Part shown: positions 28,806-45,396 of the stretch, piece by piece
Layout of the letters: each line of letters starts with the position of its first letter
Position numbering within the stretch: position 1 is the first letter of the stretch
Assembly (NCBI RefSeq): GCF_000173735.1
Contig: NZ_ACCB01000002.1
Coordinates: 62,001-126,000 of the forward strand
Direction of reading: 5' to 3'
Source: Yersinia aldovae ATCC 35236
Lineage (GTDB): Bacteria > Pseudomonadota > Gammaproteobacteria > Enterobacterales > Enterobacteriaceae
Length of the DNA stretch: 64,000 nt
Made by a program: the position numbers and the translations under genes
The notes under the pieces: model-generated
What the model was told of the DNA's origin: nothing
Seen by the model: the letters and a program-made list of their open reading frames with translations, nothing else
Database searches by the model: none

Positions 28806-29705
28806 ATGTTAGATAAAACACGTTTACGCATTGCGATGCAGAAATCAGGCCGCCTCAGTGACGATTGCCATGAGCTGTTGTCGCGCTGCGGGATTAAAAT
28901 CAATTTACAACAACAACGCCTGATCGCCTTTGCTGAAAATATGCCAATCGATATCCTGCGTGTGCGTGATGACGATATCCCAGGGCTGGTGATGGATGGG
29001 GTGGTTGACCTGGGGATCATTGGCGAAAACGTGCTGGAAGAAGAGTTGTTGAGCCGCCGCGCGCAAGGCGAAGACCCGCGTTACTTCACCTTGCGCCGTC
29101 TGGATTTCGGTGGTTGCCGCCTGTCGCTGGCTGCCTCACTGGATACCGAATACACCGGCCCACAATGCCTGCAAAATAAGCGTATCGCCACCTCTTACCC
29201 GCACATTTTAAAGCAATATCTTGATAAACAAGGTGTGGCTTTTAAATCCTGTTTGCTGAACGGTTCAGTTGAAGTGGCACCACGGGCTGGTTTGGCCGAC
29301 GTCATCTGTGATCTGGTGTCAACCGGTGCCACCCTGGAAGCTAACGGCCTGCGCGAAGTCGAAGTGATTTACCGCTCTAAAGCTTGCCTGATTCAGCGCG
29401 ATGGCGAAATGCCAGCGGACAAACAACAGCTGATTGACCGCCTGATGACCCGAATTCAGGGTGTGATTCAAGCACGCGAATCCAAATACATCATGATGCA
29501 CGCGCCAAGTGAACGTTTGGACGAAATCATCACGCTGCTGCCGGGTGCCGAGCGCCCTACCATTCTGCCATTAGCCGGTGACAAGAGCCGCGTAGCGATG
29601 CACATGGTGAGTAGCGAAACCCTGTTCTGGGAAACCATGGAAAAACTGAAGGCGCTGGGTGCCAGCTCTATTCTGGTATTACCGATTGAAAAGATGATGG
29701 AGTAA
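28806..29705 (+). CDS. hisG: HisG, ATP phosphoribosyltransferase
   Basis: This 299-residue long-form enzyme catalyses the first, feedback-controlled step of histidine synthesis, joining ATP and [20 protein letters not shown] at the N-terminus, the DLGIIGENV and [15 protein letters not shown] (PRPP-binding) regions and the C-terminal regulatory domain are intact. It starts after the attenuator with a GAGGATT site and ends 3 bp before hisD. Confidence 0.97.
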   Translation: MLDKTRLRIAMQKSGRLSDDCHELLSRCGIKINLQQQRLIAFAENMPIDILRVRDDDIPGLVMDGVVDLGIIGENVLEEELLSRRAQGEDPRYFTLRRLDFGGCRLSLAASLDTEYTGPQCLQNKRIATSYPHILKQYLDKQGVAFKSCLLNGSVEVAPRAGLADVICDLVSTGATLEANGLREVEVIYRSKACLIQRDGEMPADKQQLIDRLMTRIQGVIQARESKYIMMHAPSERLDEIITLLPGAERPTILPLAGDKSRVAMHMVSSETLFWETMEKLKALGASSILVLPIEKMME

Positions 29706-29708
29706 AGA

Positions 29709-35321
<5,613 letters not shown>

Positions 35322-35328
<7 letters not shown>

Positions 35329-35936
35329 GTGAACAACAAATTAACCAACTGGATTGGGAAAAAGTCGACAATCTGATGCCAGCCATCGTTCAGCATGCCG
35401 TATCTGGCGAAGTTCTGATGATGGGGTACATGAACAAAGAAGCGCTGGCAGTGACAGAAGAAACCGGCAAAGTCACTTTTTTCTCTCGCACTAAACAGCG
35501 TTTATGGACCAAAGGCGAAAGCTCTGGCCATTTCCTCAATGTCGTTAATATCTACCCAGACTGCGACAATGATACCCTGCTGATTCTGGTCAATCCTATC
35601 GGCCCAACCTGTCATTTAGGCAATAATAGCTGCTTCGCCCCGGCGGCCAGCGACTGGGGCTTCTTGTATCAACTAGAACAGTTGTTAGCCTCACGTAAAT
35701 CAGCAGATCCAGCCAGTTCCTACACCGCAAAACTGTATGCCAGCGGAACTAAACGTATCGCGCAGAAAGTGGGCGAAGAAGGGGTAGAAACTGCCCTCGC
35801 CGCGACAGTGAATGACCGCGAAGAGCTAACAAATGAAGCATCAGATCTGATGTATCACTTGCTGGTGTTATTGCAGGATCAGGACTTGGATCTGAGTAAA
35901 GTGATAGGTCGCCTGCGCGAACGTCACGAGAAGTAA
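35322..35936 (+). CDS. hisI: HisI, phosphoribosyl-AMP cyclohydrolase / phosphoribosyl-ATP pyrophosphatase
   Basis: This 204-residue bifunctional enzyme has a cyclohydrolase half ([16 protein letters not shown]; cysteines in [10 protein letters not shown] and [12 protein letters not shown]) and a MazG-like pyrophosphatase half ([28 protein letters not shown]). It starts with GTG seven bases before the hisF stop. It is the last his gene. Confidence 0.96.
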
Positions 35937-35967
35937 TTACCTGATTGCCTTTCTTATCAGCAAAAAA

Positions 35968-35998
35968 ACGCCCTCGACTCAGCATCGAGGGCGTTTTT
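35968..35998 (+). terminator. his operon terminator
   Basis: ACGCCCTCGA pairs with TCGAGGGCGT around CTCAGCA, followed by a T-run; a run of A precedes it, so it could also work from the minus strand. It lies 31 bases after the hisI stop. Confidence 0.92.
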
Positions 35999-36094
35999 AT
36001 TAGATAAACCTTTAGAATCACTGAGCATCAAGCCTAACGTGCTTAAGAATACGCCTACTTGCACTCAATTCTTGTTTAGTTGACCTAACAGTTC

Positions 36095-36224
36095 ATCAAT
36101 TCAAGGCGTGGCGAGCGAAAGTCGTTTGATTGCGGACAGCGCACAGTCACCGGAGCGTACACTGAGTACGTGAGGATGACGAGCACTGCCTAATATCAAA
36201 ATACGAACGCGCAGTAGCCGTTAA
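36095..36224. repeat. Yersinia-type intergenic palindromic repeat (copy B)
   Basis: Related to 27305-27436, with shared blocks GGCGTGGCGAGCGAAAGTC, GGAGCGTACACTGAGTACGTGAGGA, GACGAGCACTGCC and CGCGCAGTAGCCG. Like copy A it lies at the junction of convergent genes (hisI and gnd). It ends two bases before the gnd stop. Confidence 0.65.
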
Positions 36225-36225
36225 C

Positions 36226-37632
36226 TTAAAGCCACTCGGTATGGAACACACCTTCTTTATCAGTACGCTTATAGGTATGCGCACCAAAATAATCGCGCTG
36301 CGCCTGAATCAGGTTGGCTGGCAACACAGCTGAACGGTAGCTATCGTAGTAGTTAATCGCCGCAGAGAACGTCGGTGTTGGGATACCGTTTTGAACAGCG
36401 TAAGACACCACATCACGCAGTGCTTGCTGGTATTCATCAGCGATCTGTTTGAAGTAAGGTGCTAACAGTAGGTTTGCAATATCAACATTTTCGGCATACG
36501 CATCAGTGATTTTTTGCAGGAACTGAGCGCGGATGATGCAACCAGCACGGAAAATCTTAGCGATTTCACCGTAATGCAGATCCCAGTTATTTTCTTCAGA
36601 AGCGGCTTTCAACTGAGAGAAACCTTGCGCATAGGACACGATTTTACCCAAGTACAATGCGCGACGGATTTTCTCGATAAATTCAGCTTTATCACCCTCG
36701 AAAGGTTTCACTGTAGGGCCAGTCAACACTTTAGAGGCCGCAACGCGTTGATCTTTCAGGGAGGACAAGTAACGGGCAAACACAGATTCAGTGATCAGTG
36801 TTAATGGCTCGCCTAAGTCCAGAGAACTTTGGCTAGTCCATTTACCGGTACCTTTGTTCGCGGCTTCATCCAAAATAACGTCAACCAGATATTTACCAGC
36901 TTCGTCTTTTTTGGTGAAAATATCTTTAGTAATATCAATTAGGTAGCTATTCAGCTCGCCTTTGTTCCACTCAGCAAAGGTGCTTGCCAGCTCTTCGTTG
37001 CTCAAGCCCAAAGACTGTTTCAACAGAGAATACGCTTCTGCGATCAACTGCATGTCGCCGTATTCGATGCCGTTGTGAACCATTTTAACGTAATGGCCAG
37101 CACCATCTGCACCGATATAAGCAACACAAGCATCGCCATCATCAGCGCGGGCAGCAATTTTTTCAAGAATGGGGGCAACCAGCTCGTAGGCTTCTTTCTG
37201 CCCACCAGGCATGATGGATGGGCCTTTCAATGCCCCCTCTTCGCCACCGGAAACACCCGTACCGATAAAGTTGAAGCCTTGCGCAGAAAGTTCGCGGTTG
37301 CGGCGAATGGTGTCTTTGTAATAAGTATTACCACCATCAATCAGAATGTCACCAATATCCAAGTGTGGCGTTAGTGAAGCGATGGTCTTATCAGTAGCTT
37401 CACCCGCTTTCACCATCAGCAGGATACGACGCGGCTTTTCCAGTGAATCAACAAATTCTTCCACGGTATAGCTCGGCACCAAATTTTTACCTGGATTCTC
37501 GGCAACGACTTCGTCAGTTTTGTCTGATGAACGGTTAAAAATAGAAACGGAATAACCACGGCTTTCGATGTTGAGCGCCAGGTTACGGCCCATCACCGCC
37601 ATACCGACAACGCCAATCTGTTGTTTGGACAT
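36226..37632 (-). CDS. gnd: Gnd, 6-phosphogluconate dehydrogenase
   Basis: This 468-residue NADP-dependent enzyme of the oxidative pentose phosphate pathway produces ribulose 5-phosphate. The dinucleotide motif [38 protein letters not shown] and the catalytic [14 protein letters not shown] are intact, and the C-terminal FGAHTYKR substrate-binding tail is present. The start follows AGGAG. The 5' leader has a strong hairpin (37659-37687). Confidence 0.97.
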   Translation of the reverse strand: MSKQQIGVVGMAVMGRNLALNIESRGYSVSIFNRSSDKTDEVVAENPGKNLVPSYTVEEFVDSLEKPRRILLMVKAGEATDKTIASLTPHLDIGDILIDGGNTYYKDTIRRNRELSAQGFNFIGTGVSGGEEGALKGPSIMPGGQKEAYELVAPILEKIAARADDGDACVAYIGADGAGHYVKMVHNGIEYGDMQLIAEAYSLLKQSLGLSNEELASTFAEWNKGELNSYLIDITKDIFTKKDEAGKYLVDVILDEAANKGTGKWTSQSSLDLGEPLTLITESVFARYLSSLKDQRVAASKVLTGPTVKPFEGDKAEFIEKIRRALYLGKIVSYAQGFSQLKAASEENNWDLHYGEIAKIFRAGCIIRAQFLQKITDAYAENVDIANLLLAPYFKQIADEYQQALRDVVSYAVQNGIPTPTFSAAINYYDSYRSAVLPANLIQAQRDYFGAHTYKRTDKEGVFHTEWL

Positions 37633-37658
37633 TAAAAAACTCCTGTCTGAGAGATGAC

Positions 37659-37687
37659 ACCTGTTACCGGCCTTGAGGCCAACAGGT
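37659..37687. promoter_or_regulatory. Hairpin in the gnd leader
   Basis: ACCTGTT at 37659 and AACAGGT at 37681 enclose GGCC/GGCC pairing, giving a stable stem about 30 bases from the gnd start on the minus strand. Read on the plus strand it is followed by five T and looks like a terminator for transcripts running away from gnd. E. coli gnd has growth-rate control through mRNA structure, but by a different, internal element, so no function is claimed here. Confidence 0.45.
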
Positions 37688-37887
37688 TTTTGATGTGGGA
37701 AACATGTTAACTCAGGATTATGTCAGCTGGGTAGTGATTGGTGCGATAGATAGCACAACTGACCAGTTGCTGTTCGCACACGTTTGCTTTATCGGAGATA
37801 ACGGCCAACCTGATTTATTTATCGTGCCAATTTATACAAAAAAAAAAGACAACCACATGGATTGCTTTTCATTTATCTAACCGTTGG

Positions 37888-38781
37888 TTAGGACATAAAT
37901 TCTTTCAGCCAGGTTTTAAACTCTGCACCTTGCTGCGGATGGCGCAGGCCATAAGCGACATATGCCTGCATATATCCGAGTTTCTCACCACAGTTATAGG
38001 ATTGCCCGGTCAAGGCTACAGCTTCCACTGGCGCATTCTCCGTCAATGCATCAATGGCGTCAGTCAGTTGAATTCGGCCCCAGGCACCTGGCTTGGTTTG
38101 TTCCAACAGTGGCCAAATATCAGCAGACAGAACATAGCGCCCAACGGCAGACAGATTTGACTGTAGGTCAACTGGGCTTTGTGGTTTCTCGACCATGGCT
38201 TTAATACGGCTACTTTCACCCGGTGCCAAATCGGATTTTTCGCAAGAAATCACCGAGTAGTTAGATAATGCCTCTGGCTCGACCGAGTGTACCAATACCT
38301 GACTGACACCGGTTTCATCAAAGCGTTTAACCAATTGAGCCAAATTATCTTTAGTCAGATCTGATTTGGCATCATCAATCAATACATCCGGCAACAACAC
38401 CGCGAATGACTCATTGCCCACCAGCGGTTTGGCACATAGCACAGCATGACCCAATCCTTCAGCATGCCCCTGGCGAATATGCATAATCGTTACACCCGGA
38501 GGGCAGATAGATTGCACTTCATCCAATAGCTGGCGCTTAACTCGCGCCTCCAACATGGCTTCCAGTTCATAAGAGGTATCGAAATGGTTTTCTACCGCAT
38601 TCTTTGATGAATGGGTTATCAAAATGATTTCTTTGATACCAGCAGCAACACATTCGTTAACCACATATTGGATTAATGGCTTATCAACAATTGGCAGCAT
38701 TTCTTTCGGAATGGCTTTCGTCGCTGGCAGCATTCTCATACCTAAACCGGCTACAGGGATCACTGCTTTCAATTTGGTCAT
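37888..38781 (-). CDS. galF: GalF, UTP-glucose-1-phosphate uridylyltransferase-like protein
   Basis: This 297-residue nucleotidyltransferase is of the GalU family. The [19 protein letters not shown] motif has Met where GalU has Thr, as in enterobacterial GalF, and [12 protein letters not shown] near the C-terminus also follows GalF. GalF is thought to modulate or weakly duplicate GalU activity in UDP-glucose supply for surface polysaccharides. It lies directly downstream of galU, likely cotranscribed, with no polysaccharide genes between. Confidence 0.88.
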   Translation of the reverse strand: MTKLKAVIPVAGLGMRMLPATKAIPKEMLPIVDKPLIQYVVNECVAAGIKEIILITHSSKNAVENHFDTSYELEAMLEARVKRQLLDEVQSICPPGVTIMHIRQGHAEGLGHAVLCAKPLVGNESFAVLLPDVLIDDAKSDLTKDNLAQLVKRFDETGVSQVLVHSVEPEALSNYSVISCEKSDLAPGESSRIKAMVEKPQSPVDLQSNLSAVGRYVLSADIWPLLEQTKPGAWGRIQLTDAIDALTENAPVEAVALTGQSYNCGEKLGYMQAYVAYGLRHPQQGAEFKTWLKEFMS

Positions 38782-38844
38782 AATTAACCTACTGATTTCT
38801 CTTTCGAATTTAGAATTATTCTATTTTTAGCTGCTAAACCAATG

Positions 38845-39738
38845 TTAATTGATTTGTTTTTTCAGCCAGGCAGTAAATTTTTCACCTTCGGTATTATGAC
38901 GAACACCATAAGTCACAAAGGCTTTCATATAGCCTAATTTGTCGCCGCAATCGTGAGATTTACCCGTCATATGGAAAGCTTCAACCGGCTCTTGCTCCAT
39001 TAACATCGCGATAGCATCAGTCAGTTGAATTTCATCACCAGCACCGCGCGGAGTTTTCTTCAGCAGCGGCCAAATATCTTTGGACAAAACATAGCGGCCC
39101 ACTACAGCCAAATTAGACGGCGCATCAGCCACAGAAGGCTTCTCGACCACCGCAGTCATAAGAGTACTTTCACCCGGCGCTAAATCGACATGGCCGCAAT
39201 CAGCAATACCGTATTTGGACACATCTGCTTGAGGCACCGGTTCCACCATGATCTGGCTACGCCCGGTTTCTTCAAAACGTTTGATCATGCTGGCAAGGTT
39301 CTCTTTCGACAAATCAGCCGTTGAATCATCGAGTAACACATCTGGCAGCAATACAATAAAGGGATTATCACCCACCATCGGTTGAGCACACAGTACCGCA
39401 TGCCCTAGCCCTTTAGCGTGACCTTGACGCACTTGCATGATAGTGACATCTGGCGGGCAAATATTCTTAATCTCTTTTAATAACTGCCGCTTAACCCGAG
39501 ATTCCAAGGCCGCTTCAAGTTCAAACGATGTATCAAAATGGTTTTCTATTGCGTTCTTGGAAGAGTGACTCACCAACACGATCTCTTTGACCCCGGCAGC
39601 AACACATTCATCCACGATATATTGAATCAGGGGTTTATCAACTACTGGCAGCATTTCCTTCGGAATTGCTTTAGTCGCTGGTAACATCCGAGTGCCAAGC
39701 CCGGCAACCGGAATGACTGCTTTTAATTTTTTTTCCAT
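38845..39738 (-). CDS. galU: GalU, UTP-glucose-1-phosphate uridylyltransferase
   Basis: This 297-residue enzyme makes UDP-glucose from UTP and glucose 1-phosphate for lipopolysaccharide core and other glycans. The nucleotide-binding [19 protein letters not shown] and the [11 protein letters not shown] and [13 protein letters not shown] regions are typical. It is a tandem paralogue of galF. It has a long AT-rich upstream region. Confidence 0.93.
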   Translation of the reverse strand: MEKKLKAVIPVAGLGTRMLPATKAIPKEMLPVVDKPLIQYIVDECVAAGVKEIVLVSHSSKNAIENHFDTSFELEAALESRVKRQLLKEIKNICPPDVTIMQVRQGHAKGLGHAVLCAQPMVGDNPFIVLLPDVLLDDSTADLSKENLASMIKRFEETGRSQIMVEPVPQADVSKYGIADCGHVDLAPGESTLMTAVVEKPSVADAPSNLAVVGRYVLSKDIWPLLKKTPRGAGDEIQLTDAIAMLMEQEPVEAFHMTGKSHDCGDKLGYMKAFVTYGVRHNTEGEKFTAWLKKQIN

Positions 39739-40165
39739 CTACCATACCTTTTCTGGGGTAATCACTGAGCAGGACTACAAATATCTACAAATACCGACTC
39801 ACTGAACCAATAGTGTAGACTGTACTCCAAATCAAAGAGCTCCTATATTTCTATATTACTTCAATGTATTACGCTCATAAAGTCTCAATAAACCACTTAC
39901 GAGAGATTTACATACCAATCACTTATTATATTCTACCTTAACACTTTGTTAAGCTTGCCTTACGCATTCTACATACCTATAAGACTTTTTTAAGAATATG
40001 CTGAGCTAATAATTTAAAAACCCCAATATTCACGCTTTGTCTCTTTGTTGATTATTCGAGCGAATATTCATCGAGTTAAGTTATCATCTAGCTGGATATT
40101 GAATTTTAGTCAGTCTGCGCCCATTATTCGCTTTATTGGTCTAATCAGAAGAAATAAAAGGTGAA
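39739..40165. promoter_or_regulatory. galU-yegH divergent intergenic region
   Basis: A 427-bp AT-rich, gene-free stretch between divergent galU and yegH. It must hold both promoters. No JUMPstart/ops element, ERIC or strong hairpin was seen. Confidence 0.5.
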
Positions 40166-41761
40166 ATGGGATATATGGAATGGATCGCAGATCCTACTAT
40201 TTGGGCAGGACTGGCAACGCTGGTTGTGCTCGAAATTGTATTGGGCATTGATAACCTGATATTTATTGCCATTTTGGCAGAAAAACTTCCTCGCCATCAA
40301 CGAGATAAAGCCCGAGTTACCGGTTTGTTGTGCGCGTTATTGATGCGCCTTGTTCTATTAGCCTGTATTTCGTGGCTGGCAACATTGACAGCCCCACTGA
40401 TTACGCTATCCGGGCACCCTTTCAGTGCGCGTGACTTAATTATGCTGGTTGGTGGGATATTCCTGCTGTTTAAAGCGACGATGGAGCTTAATGAGCGGTT
40501 GGAAGGTAAAGACCACCTGCAAGGCCAGCAGCGCAAAGGTGCTCGTTTTTGGCCGGTGGTCGCACAGATAGTCGTGTTGGACGCCATCTTCTCGCTGGAT
40601 TCAGTCATTACCGCCGTCGGTATGGTAGATCATCTGGCTGTAATGATGGCTGCTGTCTGTATTGCCATTGGTCTGATGTTGCTGGCGAGTAAACCATTGA
40701 CGCGCTTTGTGAATGCGCATCCAACCATCGTCATTCTCTGTCTTAGTTTCTTACTGATGATCGGCTTCAACTTAGTGGCGGAGGGCTTTGGCTACCATAT
40801 TCCGAAAGGTTATCTGTACGCTGCTATCGGTTTCTCGGTGATTATTGAATCACTGAATCAATTTGCACAGTTCAATCGCCGACGCTTCCTCTCAACTGTT
40901 CGCCCGTTACGTGAGCGTACGGCTGAAGCGGTATTACGTATGCTGAGTGGTAAACATGAAGAAGCAGAATTGGATAACCATACAGCCAATTTAATTGCAG
41001 ATAATACCAGTGTGGGCCGGGAAGTGTTCAATGAGCAAGAACGGCGGATGATTGAGCGGGTATTGGGACTGGCGCAGCGGACGGTCAGCAGCATTATGAC
41101 TTCTCGCCATGATGTAGAGTATCTCGATTTGAATGATCCACCAGAAAAACTAACTCAGCTACTGACGAAAAATCTGCATACCCGAATTGTGGTCACTGAA
41201 GACAGTTCGACTGATGAACCTCTGGGTGTTATTCACGTAATCGATTTATTAAGGCAACAGTTGGCGGACGAAAAGCTCGATTTACGCGCATTAATCCACC
41301 AACCACTGATTTTCCCAGAACAAGTTTCATTGCTGATGGCGTTGGAGCAATTCCGCCAGGCGCAAACCCATTTTGCCTTTGTCGTGGATGAATTTGGCTC
41401 TATTGAAGGGGTCGTTACATTGACTGATGTTATGGAGACTATCGCGGGCAACTTGCCTGTCGCCGGGGAAGAGCTGGATGCTCGCCATGATATTCAGCAA
41501 ACTGATGATGGCTGCTGGGTAGCGAATGGCTATATGCCGCTGGAAGATTTAGTGCTCTATCTGCCGCTGCCGATTGATGATAAACGTGAATATCATACGT
41601 TAGCGGGATTATTGATGGAGTATACCCAACGAATTCCGCAGGTAGGTGAGCAACTAAAGATTGGTGATTATCTGTTTGAACCGCTGGAAGTCAGCAGTCA
41701 TCGTATCTTGAAGGTGAAAATTACGCCGTTGAAAGTGCCTGACCCTGATTATGAAGTATAA
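40166..41761 (+). CDS. yegH: YegH, TerC-like membrane protein with CBS and CorC/HlyC domains
   Basis: This 531-residue protein has an N-terminal TerC domain of about seven membrane segments with acidic motifs ([17 protein letters not shown] and [17 protein letters not shown]), a pair of CBS domains ([14 protein letters not shown] onward) and a C-terminal CorC_HlyC transporter-associated domain. It is very close to E. coli YegH and in the same neighbourhood as asmA. The function is not established; metal export is often suggested for TerC proteins. An ATG at 40175 (MEWIADPT) matches the E. coli start and is the alternative. Confidence 0.92.
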   Translation: MGYMEWIADPTIWAGLATLVVLEIVLGIDNLIFIAILAEKLPRHQRDKARVTGLLCALLMRLVLLACISWLATLTAPLITLSGHPFSARDLIMLVGGIFLLFKATMELNERLEGKDHLQGQQRKGARFWPVVAQIVVLDAIFSLDSVITAVGMVDHLAVMMAAVCIAIGLMLLASKPLTRFVNAHPTIVILCLSFLLMIGFNLVAEGFGYHIPKGYLYAAIGFSVIIESLNQFAQFNRRRFLSTVRPLRERTAEAVLRMLSGKHEEAELDNHTANLIADNTSVGREVFNEQERRMIERVLGLAQRTVSSIMTSRHDVEYLDLNDPPEKLTQLLTKNLHTRIVVTEDSSTDEPLGVIHVIDLLRQQLADEKLDLRALIHQPLIFPEQVSLLMALEQFRQAQTHFAFVVDEFGSIEGVVTLTDVMETIAGNLPVAGEELDARHDIQQTDDGCWVANGYMPLEDLVLYLPLPIDDKREYHTLAGLLMEYTQRIPQVGEQLKIGDYLFEPLEVSSHRILKVKITPLKVPDPDYEV

Positions 41762-41785
41762 TTGACGGTTGAAATGAAAAGTAAA

Positions 41786-41816
41786 AGCCGGGTAGCCTAC
41801 GCCGCCCGGCTTTTTA
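41786..41816 (+). terminator. yegH terminator
   Basis: AGCCGGG at 41786 pairs with CCCGGCT at 41805-41811, followed by a T-run. It lies between convergent yegH and dcuC. Confidence 0.88.
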
Positions 41817-41832
41817 CGGCTGCATAGCACGA

Positions 41833-43191
41833 TTATAAGTGTACTGGCACCAAAATTTCAGTTGCGACCACCACCACCACCAGCCCAACTAAAACCGGTA
41901 CTGAGGTACGTTTTACCACTTCAAAAGGTGAAATTTTCGCCATACCTGCCACCGCAACCACAACGCCCGAAACCGGGGATAAAGTACGCCCCAGATTCGA
42001 CGCTTGTAGCATCGGGATAACCAGGTAAGCTGGATTTATCCCCATCTGCGCCGCCAGTTTTGGGATCAATTCAACAAATGCATAGAACGGTGCATTACCT
42101 GAGCCGGTAGTCATGGCCGCCAGCATGGTGATGGTGACCAGTACCAGCATCATCACGATGCCTCCGGTACCAAAAGATTGAGCCAAACCAATCAGGCCAC
42201 TGATGAAACCAACGGTACTCAAGCCTTGAGCAAATACCCCAGCAGCAACCAGCAGCATAACCACGGTAGCAAAGGCATCAGCCATTCCTCGGTAGGCGAC
42301 TTCAAGACCAGCAAATACCGTTTTGGCACTGAAACTGCGCACAAATTCAATCAGCGCGGCAATGAGCATACAAATCACCAATACCGTGATGATATGCAGT
42401 TCTGGCCCCCATTTCCCATCGAATATCAGCACACCTATAATTGGTGTGAATGGTAGAATCGCATAGAAGCTTGGCGCATTGGTCGTGATCTCATTCACGT
42501 CCATCATTTCATGCTTTTCCTGACTTTTATTATCCAGATAACGCTGCCAGAAGAAGTGCGCGATAGCCATGCAAATGATAGCCGCAATAGAGATAGGTAA
42601 GGTGGTTTTAAAGGCAAAATCTACTAATGGCATTTCGGAGGCTTTCGCTGCCAGCACCACATCACCTGAAGTCGGTGCCAAAATAATTGCTGCCGGAGAC
42701 GCACAGATTGCAGCAGCCGCACCACGGCTGATACCCACGTTAACCATCACTGGGAACAGGGTCGCCATCAACAATACGCCCAATCCGGTCGCCGACGATA
42801 CCGCTAAAGACATCAAACAGGCCACAATATAAGCGGCAACCATCAATAAATAGGGTGAGTTAATCATTTGCAGTGGTTTAGAGGCTATCTTCACGACCAC
42901 ATCATTGGCACCGATGTGCGTCATATAAGCCGCAAAACCGCATAGCATCATGATCATCATGCCGAGGTCACCACCCCGGCTCATCAGCAGGATTTTGACG
43001 TACTCAACGATATCGGTAGCACGCCAGCCTGTTGAGGTGGCGCTGGCCGGTAATACACTTTTGCCCATTAAGGCACTGATCATTAAAAGCAGTAAACCAC
43101 CGACCATCAGCACACCCGTCGCCGAATAGCCTTTAATGATGTAACGGCCTACCCCTACAGCCACGACAACACCAATTAATAGATCTAACAT
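41833..43191 (-). CDS. dcuC: DcuC, anaerobic C4-dicarboxylate transporter
   Basis: This 452-residue polytopic membrane protein is very close to E. coli DcuC. Landmarks are IIKGYSATGVLMVGG, KILLMSRGGDLGMMIMML, SSATGLGVLLMATLFPVM and ASNLGRTLSPVSGVVVAVAGM. DcuC exports succinate and exchanges C4-dicarboxylates during fermentation. The ATG at 43191 has GAGGG nearby and gives the family start; upstream residues in the longer frame are unsupported. An FNR-like box upstream fits anaerobic induction. Confidence 0.93.
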   Translation of the reverse strand: MLDLLIGVVVAVGVGRYIIKGYSATGVLMVGGLLLLMISALMGKSVLPASATSTGWRATDIVEYVKILLMSRGGDLGMMIMMLCGFAAYMTHIGANDVVVKIASKPLQMINSPYLLMVAAYIVACLMSLAVSSATGLGVLLMATLFPVMVNVGISRGAAAAICASPAAIILAPTSGDVVLAAKASEMPLVDFAFKTTLPISIAAIICMAIAHFFWQRYLDNKSQEKHEMMDVNEITTNAPSFYAILPFTPIIGVLIFDGKWGPELHIITVLVICMLIAALIEFVRSFSAKTVFAGLEVAYRGMADAFATVVMLLVAAGVFAQGLSTVGFISGLIGLAQSFGTGGIVMMLVLVTITMLAAMTTGSGNAPFYAFVELIPKLAAQMGINPAYLVIPMLQASNLGRTLSPVSGVVVAVAGMAKISPFEVVKRTSVPVLVGLVVVVVATEILVPVHL

Positions 43192-43304
43192 ATACCCTCT
43201 CTGAACTCGCCTGTTGCTGTGTGTTACTAAGTGTTGCCTCAGCATTATTATAGTTAAAATGCATTAATCGCTCTGCACTCTGCCCAAAGTCGATTGGCAA
43301 GTTT

Positions 43305-43318
43305 ATGACATTTATCAA
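43305..43318 (-). promoter_or_regulatory. Putative FNR box upstream of dcuC
   Basis: On the minus strand the sequence TTGATAAATGTCAT matches 8 of 10 informative bases of TTGAT-N4-ATCAA. It lies about 114 bases before the dcuC start, compatible with a class II position if transcription begins near 43270. E. coli dcuC is FNR-activated, which supports the reading. Confidence 0.45.
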
Positions 43319-43484
43319 TGATTCATAGGGATTTAAGAAACAAAAACCAGATTGTGAGCAGAGAGAAGAGTTCTATCTTTACAATGACTAACTTCCAGAA
43401 CAACCAAGTAACAAAAACGCAACAGCAAAACGACACCATCGCCTCCGGAAATAAAAAAACGCAATACCAGAGGCGATGTTATAT

Positions 43485-45332
43485 CTACAACTTATCAATC
43501 AGCTTTTTTAAGTCCTTGCTACTGCGACTTTGCTGATTACGTTCAGCCCAGTCACTGAGTGCTTTTTTCGCGCGTTGTTGCAGTTCGTTACGCAGCAACT
43601 GGTCAACATCCAATTGATAGCTTAGTTTGGTCCACGGGCCGTAGATCCGCAGCGGAATATCGGTATTTTGCAGTATTTTCACCAAACTATCCTGCCCACT
43701 CCAACCCTGAATCACCCGCACGGCAAGGCTCATATCACACAATTGCTTTGGCAAATCAAGTGTCCCGTTCCCCGTGATAGCAATCAGAGCTGAATCCGCA
43801 CTCAGGTTGCTAATTTTCATCGCACCACGATTGAGCGCCAGGTCAGCTTGTAACTGTTTAACCTCGGTATAGCGTTCGTAACGATCCTGGCCTTTGACAT
43901 CACTGGAGCTACGAGTGACCGCCTGCTGGATAAGCTGTTGAATATTAAGCCCTTGCAACTGCGCATTGCTCATACTGAGTTGGGCATCCCCTTTCCAACG
44001 ATGGTTAAATGCCTCGACGCTCACCCCCTCACCTGACAAAGAGGCATTCATCGAAAATTTGCCGGTCATCACCTGAGGCAAGCCTGCCGCCAACAACACC
44101 GGAGCCAGTTCCATATGATTTATCACGGGTTTCAGCATCGCCCGCACCTTCTTGCCAGTGACATCCAACGTGCCCGGCAGGGAGAAATCCCCCTCAAGCG
44201 CACTGCCCGTCAAGCGGCTTATCTGCATATCACCTTGTTGGTTTGATACTTGCAGATACAGTTGGCTGACGTTAATCCCACGGTAAACCAGCTTATTCGC
44301 CGTCAGTGAAACCTGTGCCGTGAAATCGCGTAACACCTGTAAATCCTGCCCGACATCATCCTCAGCCGCAGTGGCAATAACGGGCGCTGTTATCGCTGGC
44401 TGTTTTGCTGTTTCTTTACTCGCCGAAGCATTTTTAGGTTCCCAGCCGAAAATAGTATCCAGATTCAGATTATCGGTAGCCAGATTGACGATGTAATCCG
44501 GCACCTTACCCAAAGTGGCTTTTGCGCTACCGGTCAGTTGATTATGATTGGCGGTAAAACTTAGTTGGTTAAGTAATAACTGTTGGACATCACTTTGGTA
44601 ACTGGCTTGCAACGCCCCTTCACCGCTAACCCCACCAACAGGAATACCAGCCCCTTCCATTTTATAGGTAAACTGGCTGATATTAGCGCTGAACTGCTGG
44701 GGGTAATGCCGCATATCCGCATCGATAACCAGCGAGAAGGCAATATCACGTTGGTTGCGGTTTACGCGGCTGGCGAGGGTAACATGGACTTGGCGCTGGG
44801 CGTCTTGCTTAAGCTCAAGATTGATGTCGCGAACATTTACTTGATCGTTATCAGACCGCTGCCAAATCAACAGGCTATCAGCAATCTGAACCTTATTGAT
44901 ATCAAGCTTCCAGGCTTTATGTGCATTAATAGGAGCACTGCCTGACGGGGCGACAGGGGCATCTGGTTGCTGCTGGGCTTCACTATCTGGTGTTAAGCGG
45001 ATGACCGCGCCTTTCAGCATGACCTGTTTAACATCAAGCTGATGCGATAACAGCGGCCAAAGTTTGACATCCAGGCGCATATTTTCCGCACTGATCACCG
45101 GTGAATTTGCACCGGGTGCCGTCAATGCGGTGCGGCCCGCGATAATGCTAAGTTGTGGCCAAACGTGCCAGCGGAGGTCACCCTCCAACTGCAAATGGTA
45201 ACCACTTTTCTTTTCAACCTGTTTCACCATATAGGCGCGAAAGTCATTAGGATTTACCAGCAGTACTAATGCGCTCATACCTGCTACCAATACCACCAGC
45301 AGGATAACTAACGTCGTCAGTAATCGTCTCAT
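43485..45332 (-). CDS. asmA: AsmA, outer-membrane assembly-related protein
   Basis: This 615-residue protein has an N-terminal membrane anchor (LLTTLVILLVVLVAGMSALVLLVNP) followed by a large periplasmic AsmA-like domain of repetitive beta structure (GYHLQLEGDLRWHVWPQL and similar blocks), with DFSLPGTLDVTGKKV later. AsmA proteins belong to the bridge-like lipid-transfer group and influence outer-membrane assembly. It lies upstream of, and in the same direction as, dcuC, with dcd behind it as in E. coli. Confidence 0.94.
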   Translation of the reverse strand: MRRLLTTLVILLVVLVAGMSALVLLVNPNDFRAYMVKQVEKKSGYHLQLEGDLRWHVWPQLSIIAGRTALTAPGANSPVISAENMRLDVKLWPLLSHQLDVKQVMLKGAVIRLTPDSEAQQQPDAPVAPSGSAPINAHKAWKLDINKVQIADSLLIWQRSDNDQVNVRDINLELKQDAQRQVHVTLASRVNRNQRDIAFSLVIDADMRHYPQQFSANISQFTYKMEGAGIPVGGVSGEGALQASYQSDVQQLLLNQLSFTANHNQLTGSAKATLGKVPDYIVNLATDNLNLDTIFGWEPKNASASKETAKQPAITAPVIATAAEDDVGQDLQVLRDFTAQVSLTANKLVYRGINVSQLYLQVSNQQGDMQISRLTGSALEGDFSLPGTLDVTGKKVRAMLKPVINHMELAPVLLAAGLPQVMTGKFSMNASLSGEGVSVEAFNHRWKGDAQLSMSNAQLQGLNIQQLIQQAVTRSSSDVKGQDRYERYTEVKQLQADLALNRGAMKISNLSADSALIAITGNGTLDLPKQLCDMSLAVRVIQGWSGQDSLVKILQNTDIPLRIYGPWTKLSYQLDVDQLLRNELQQRAKKALSDWAERNQQSRSSKDLKKLIDKL

Positions 45333-45396
45333 GACATCCTCTTGTCTAAACAGGCGAAAAGTCTAAACAGGCTAGAATTCTCAGCGAGAAAAATGG

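Noticed and set aside
37838-37847. Run of ten A as a phase-variation tract
   Set aside because: It lies in the non-coding gap between gnd and galF, with no reading frame or clear promoter element that a length change would affect.
39739-40165. JUMPstart/ops antitermination element upstream of galU
   Set aside because: No GGCGGTAGCGT or its complement was found; the region is only AT-rich.
43440-43480. asmA terminator formed by GCCTCCGG and CCAGAGGC
   Set aside because: The arms can pair, but the T-rich part is in the loop, not after the stem, so it is not a standard terminator.
43318-43536. 72-codon frame upstream of asmA's end
   Set aside because: Asn/Gln/Lys-rich composition, no ribosome site, and it runs into the end of asmA on the other strand. 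Treated as chance.
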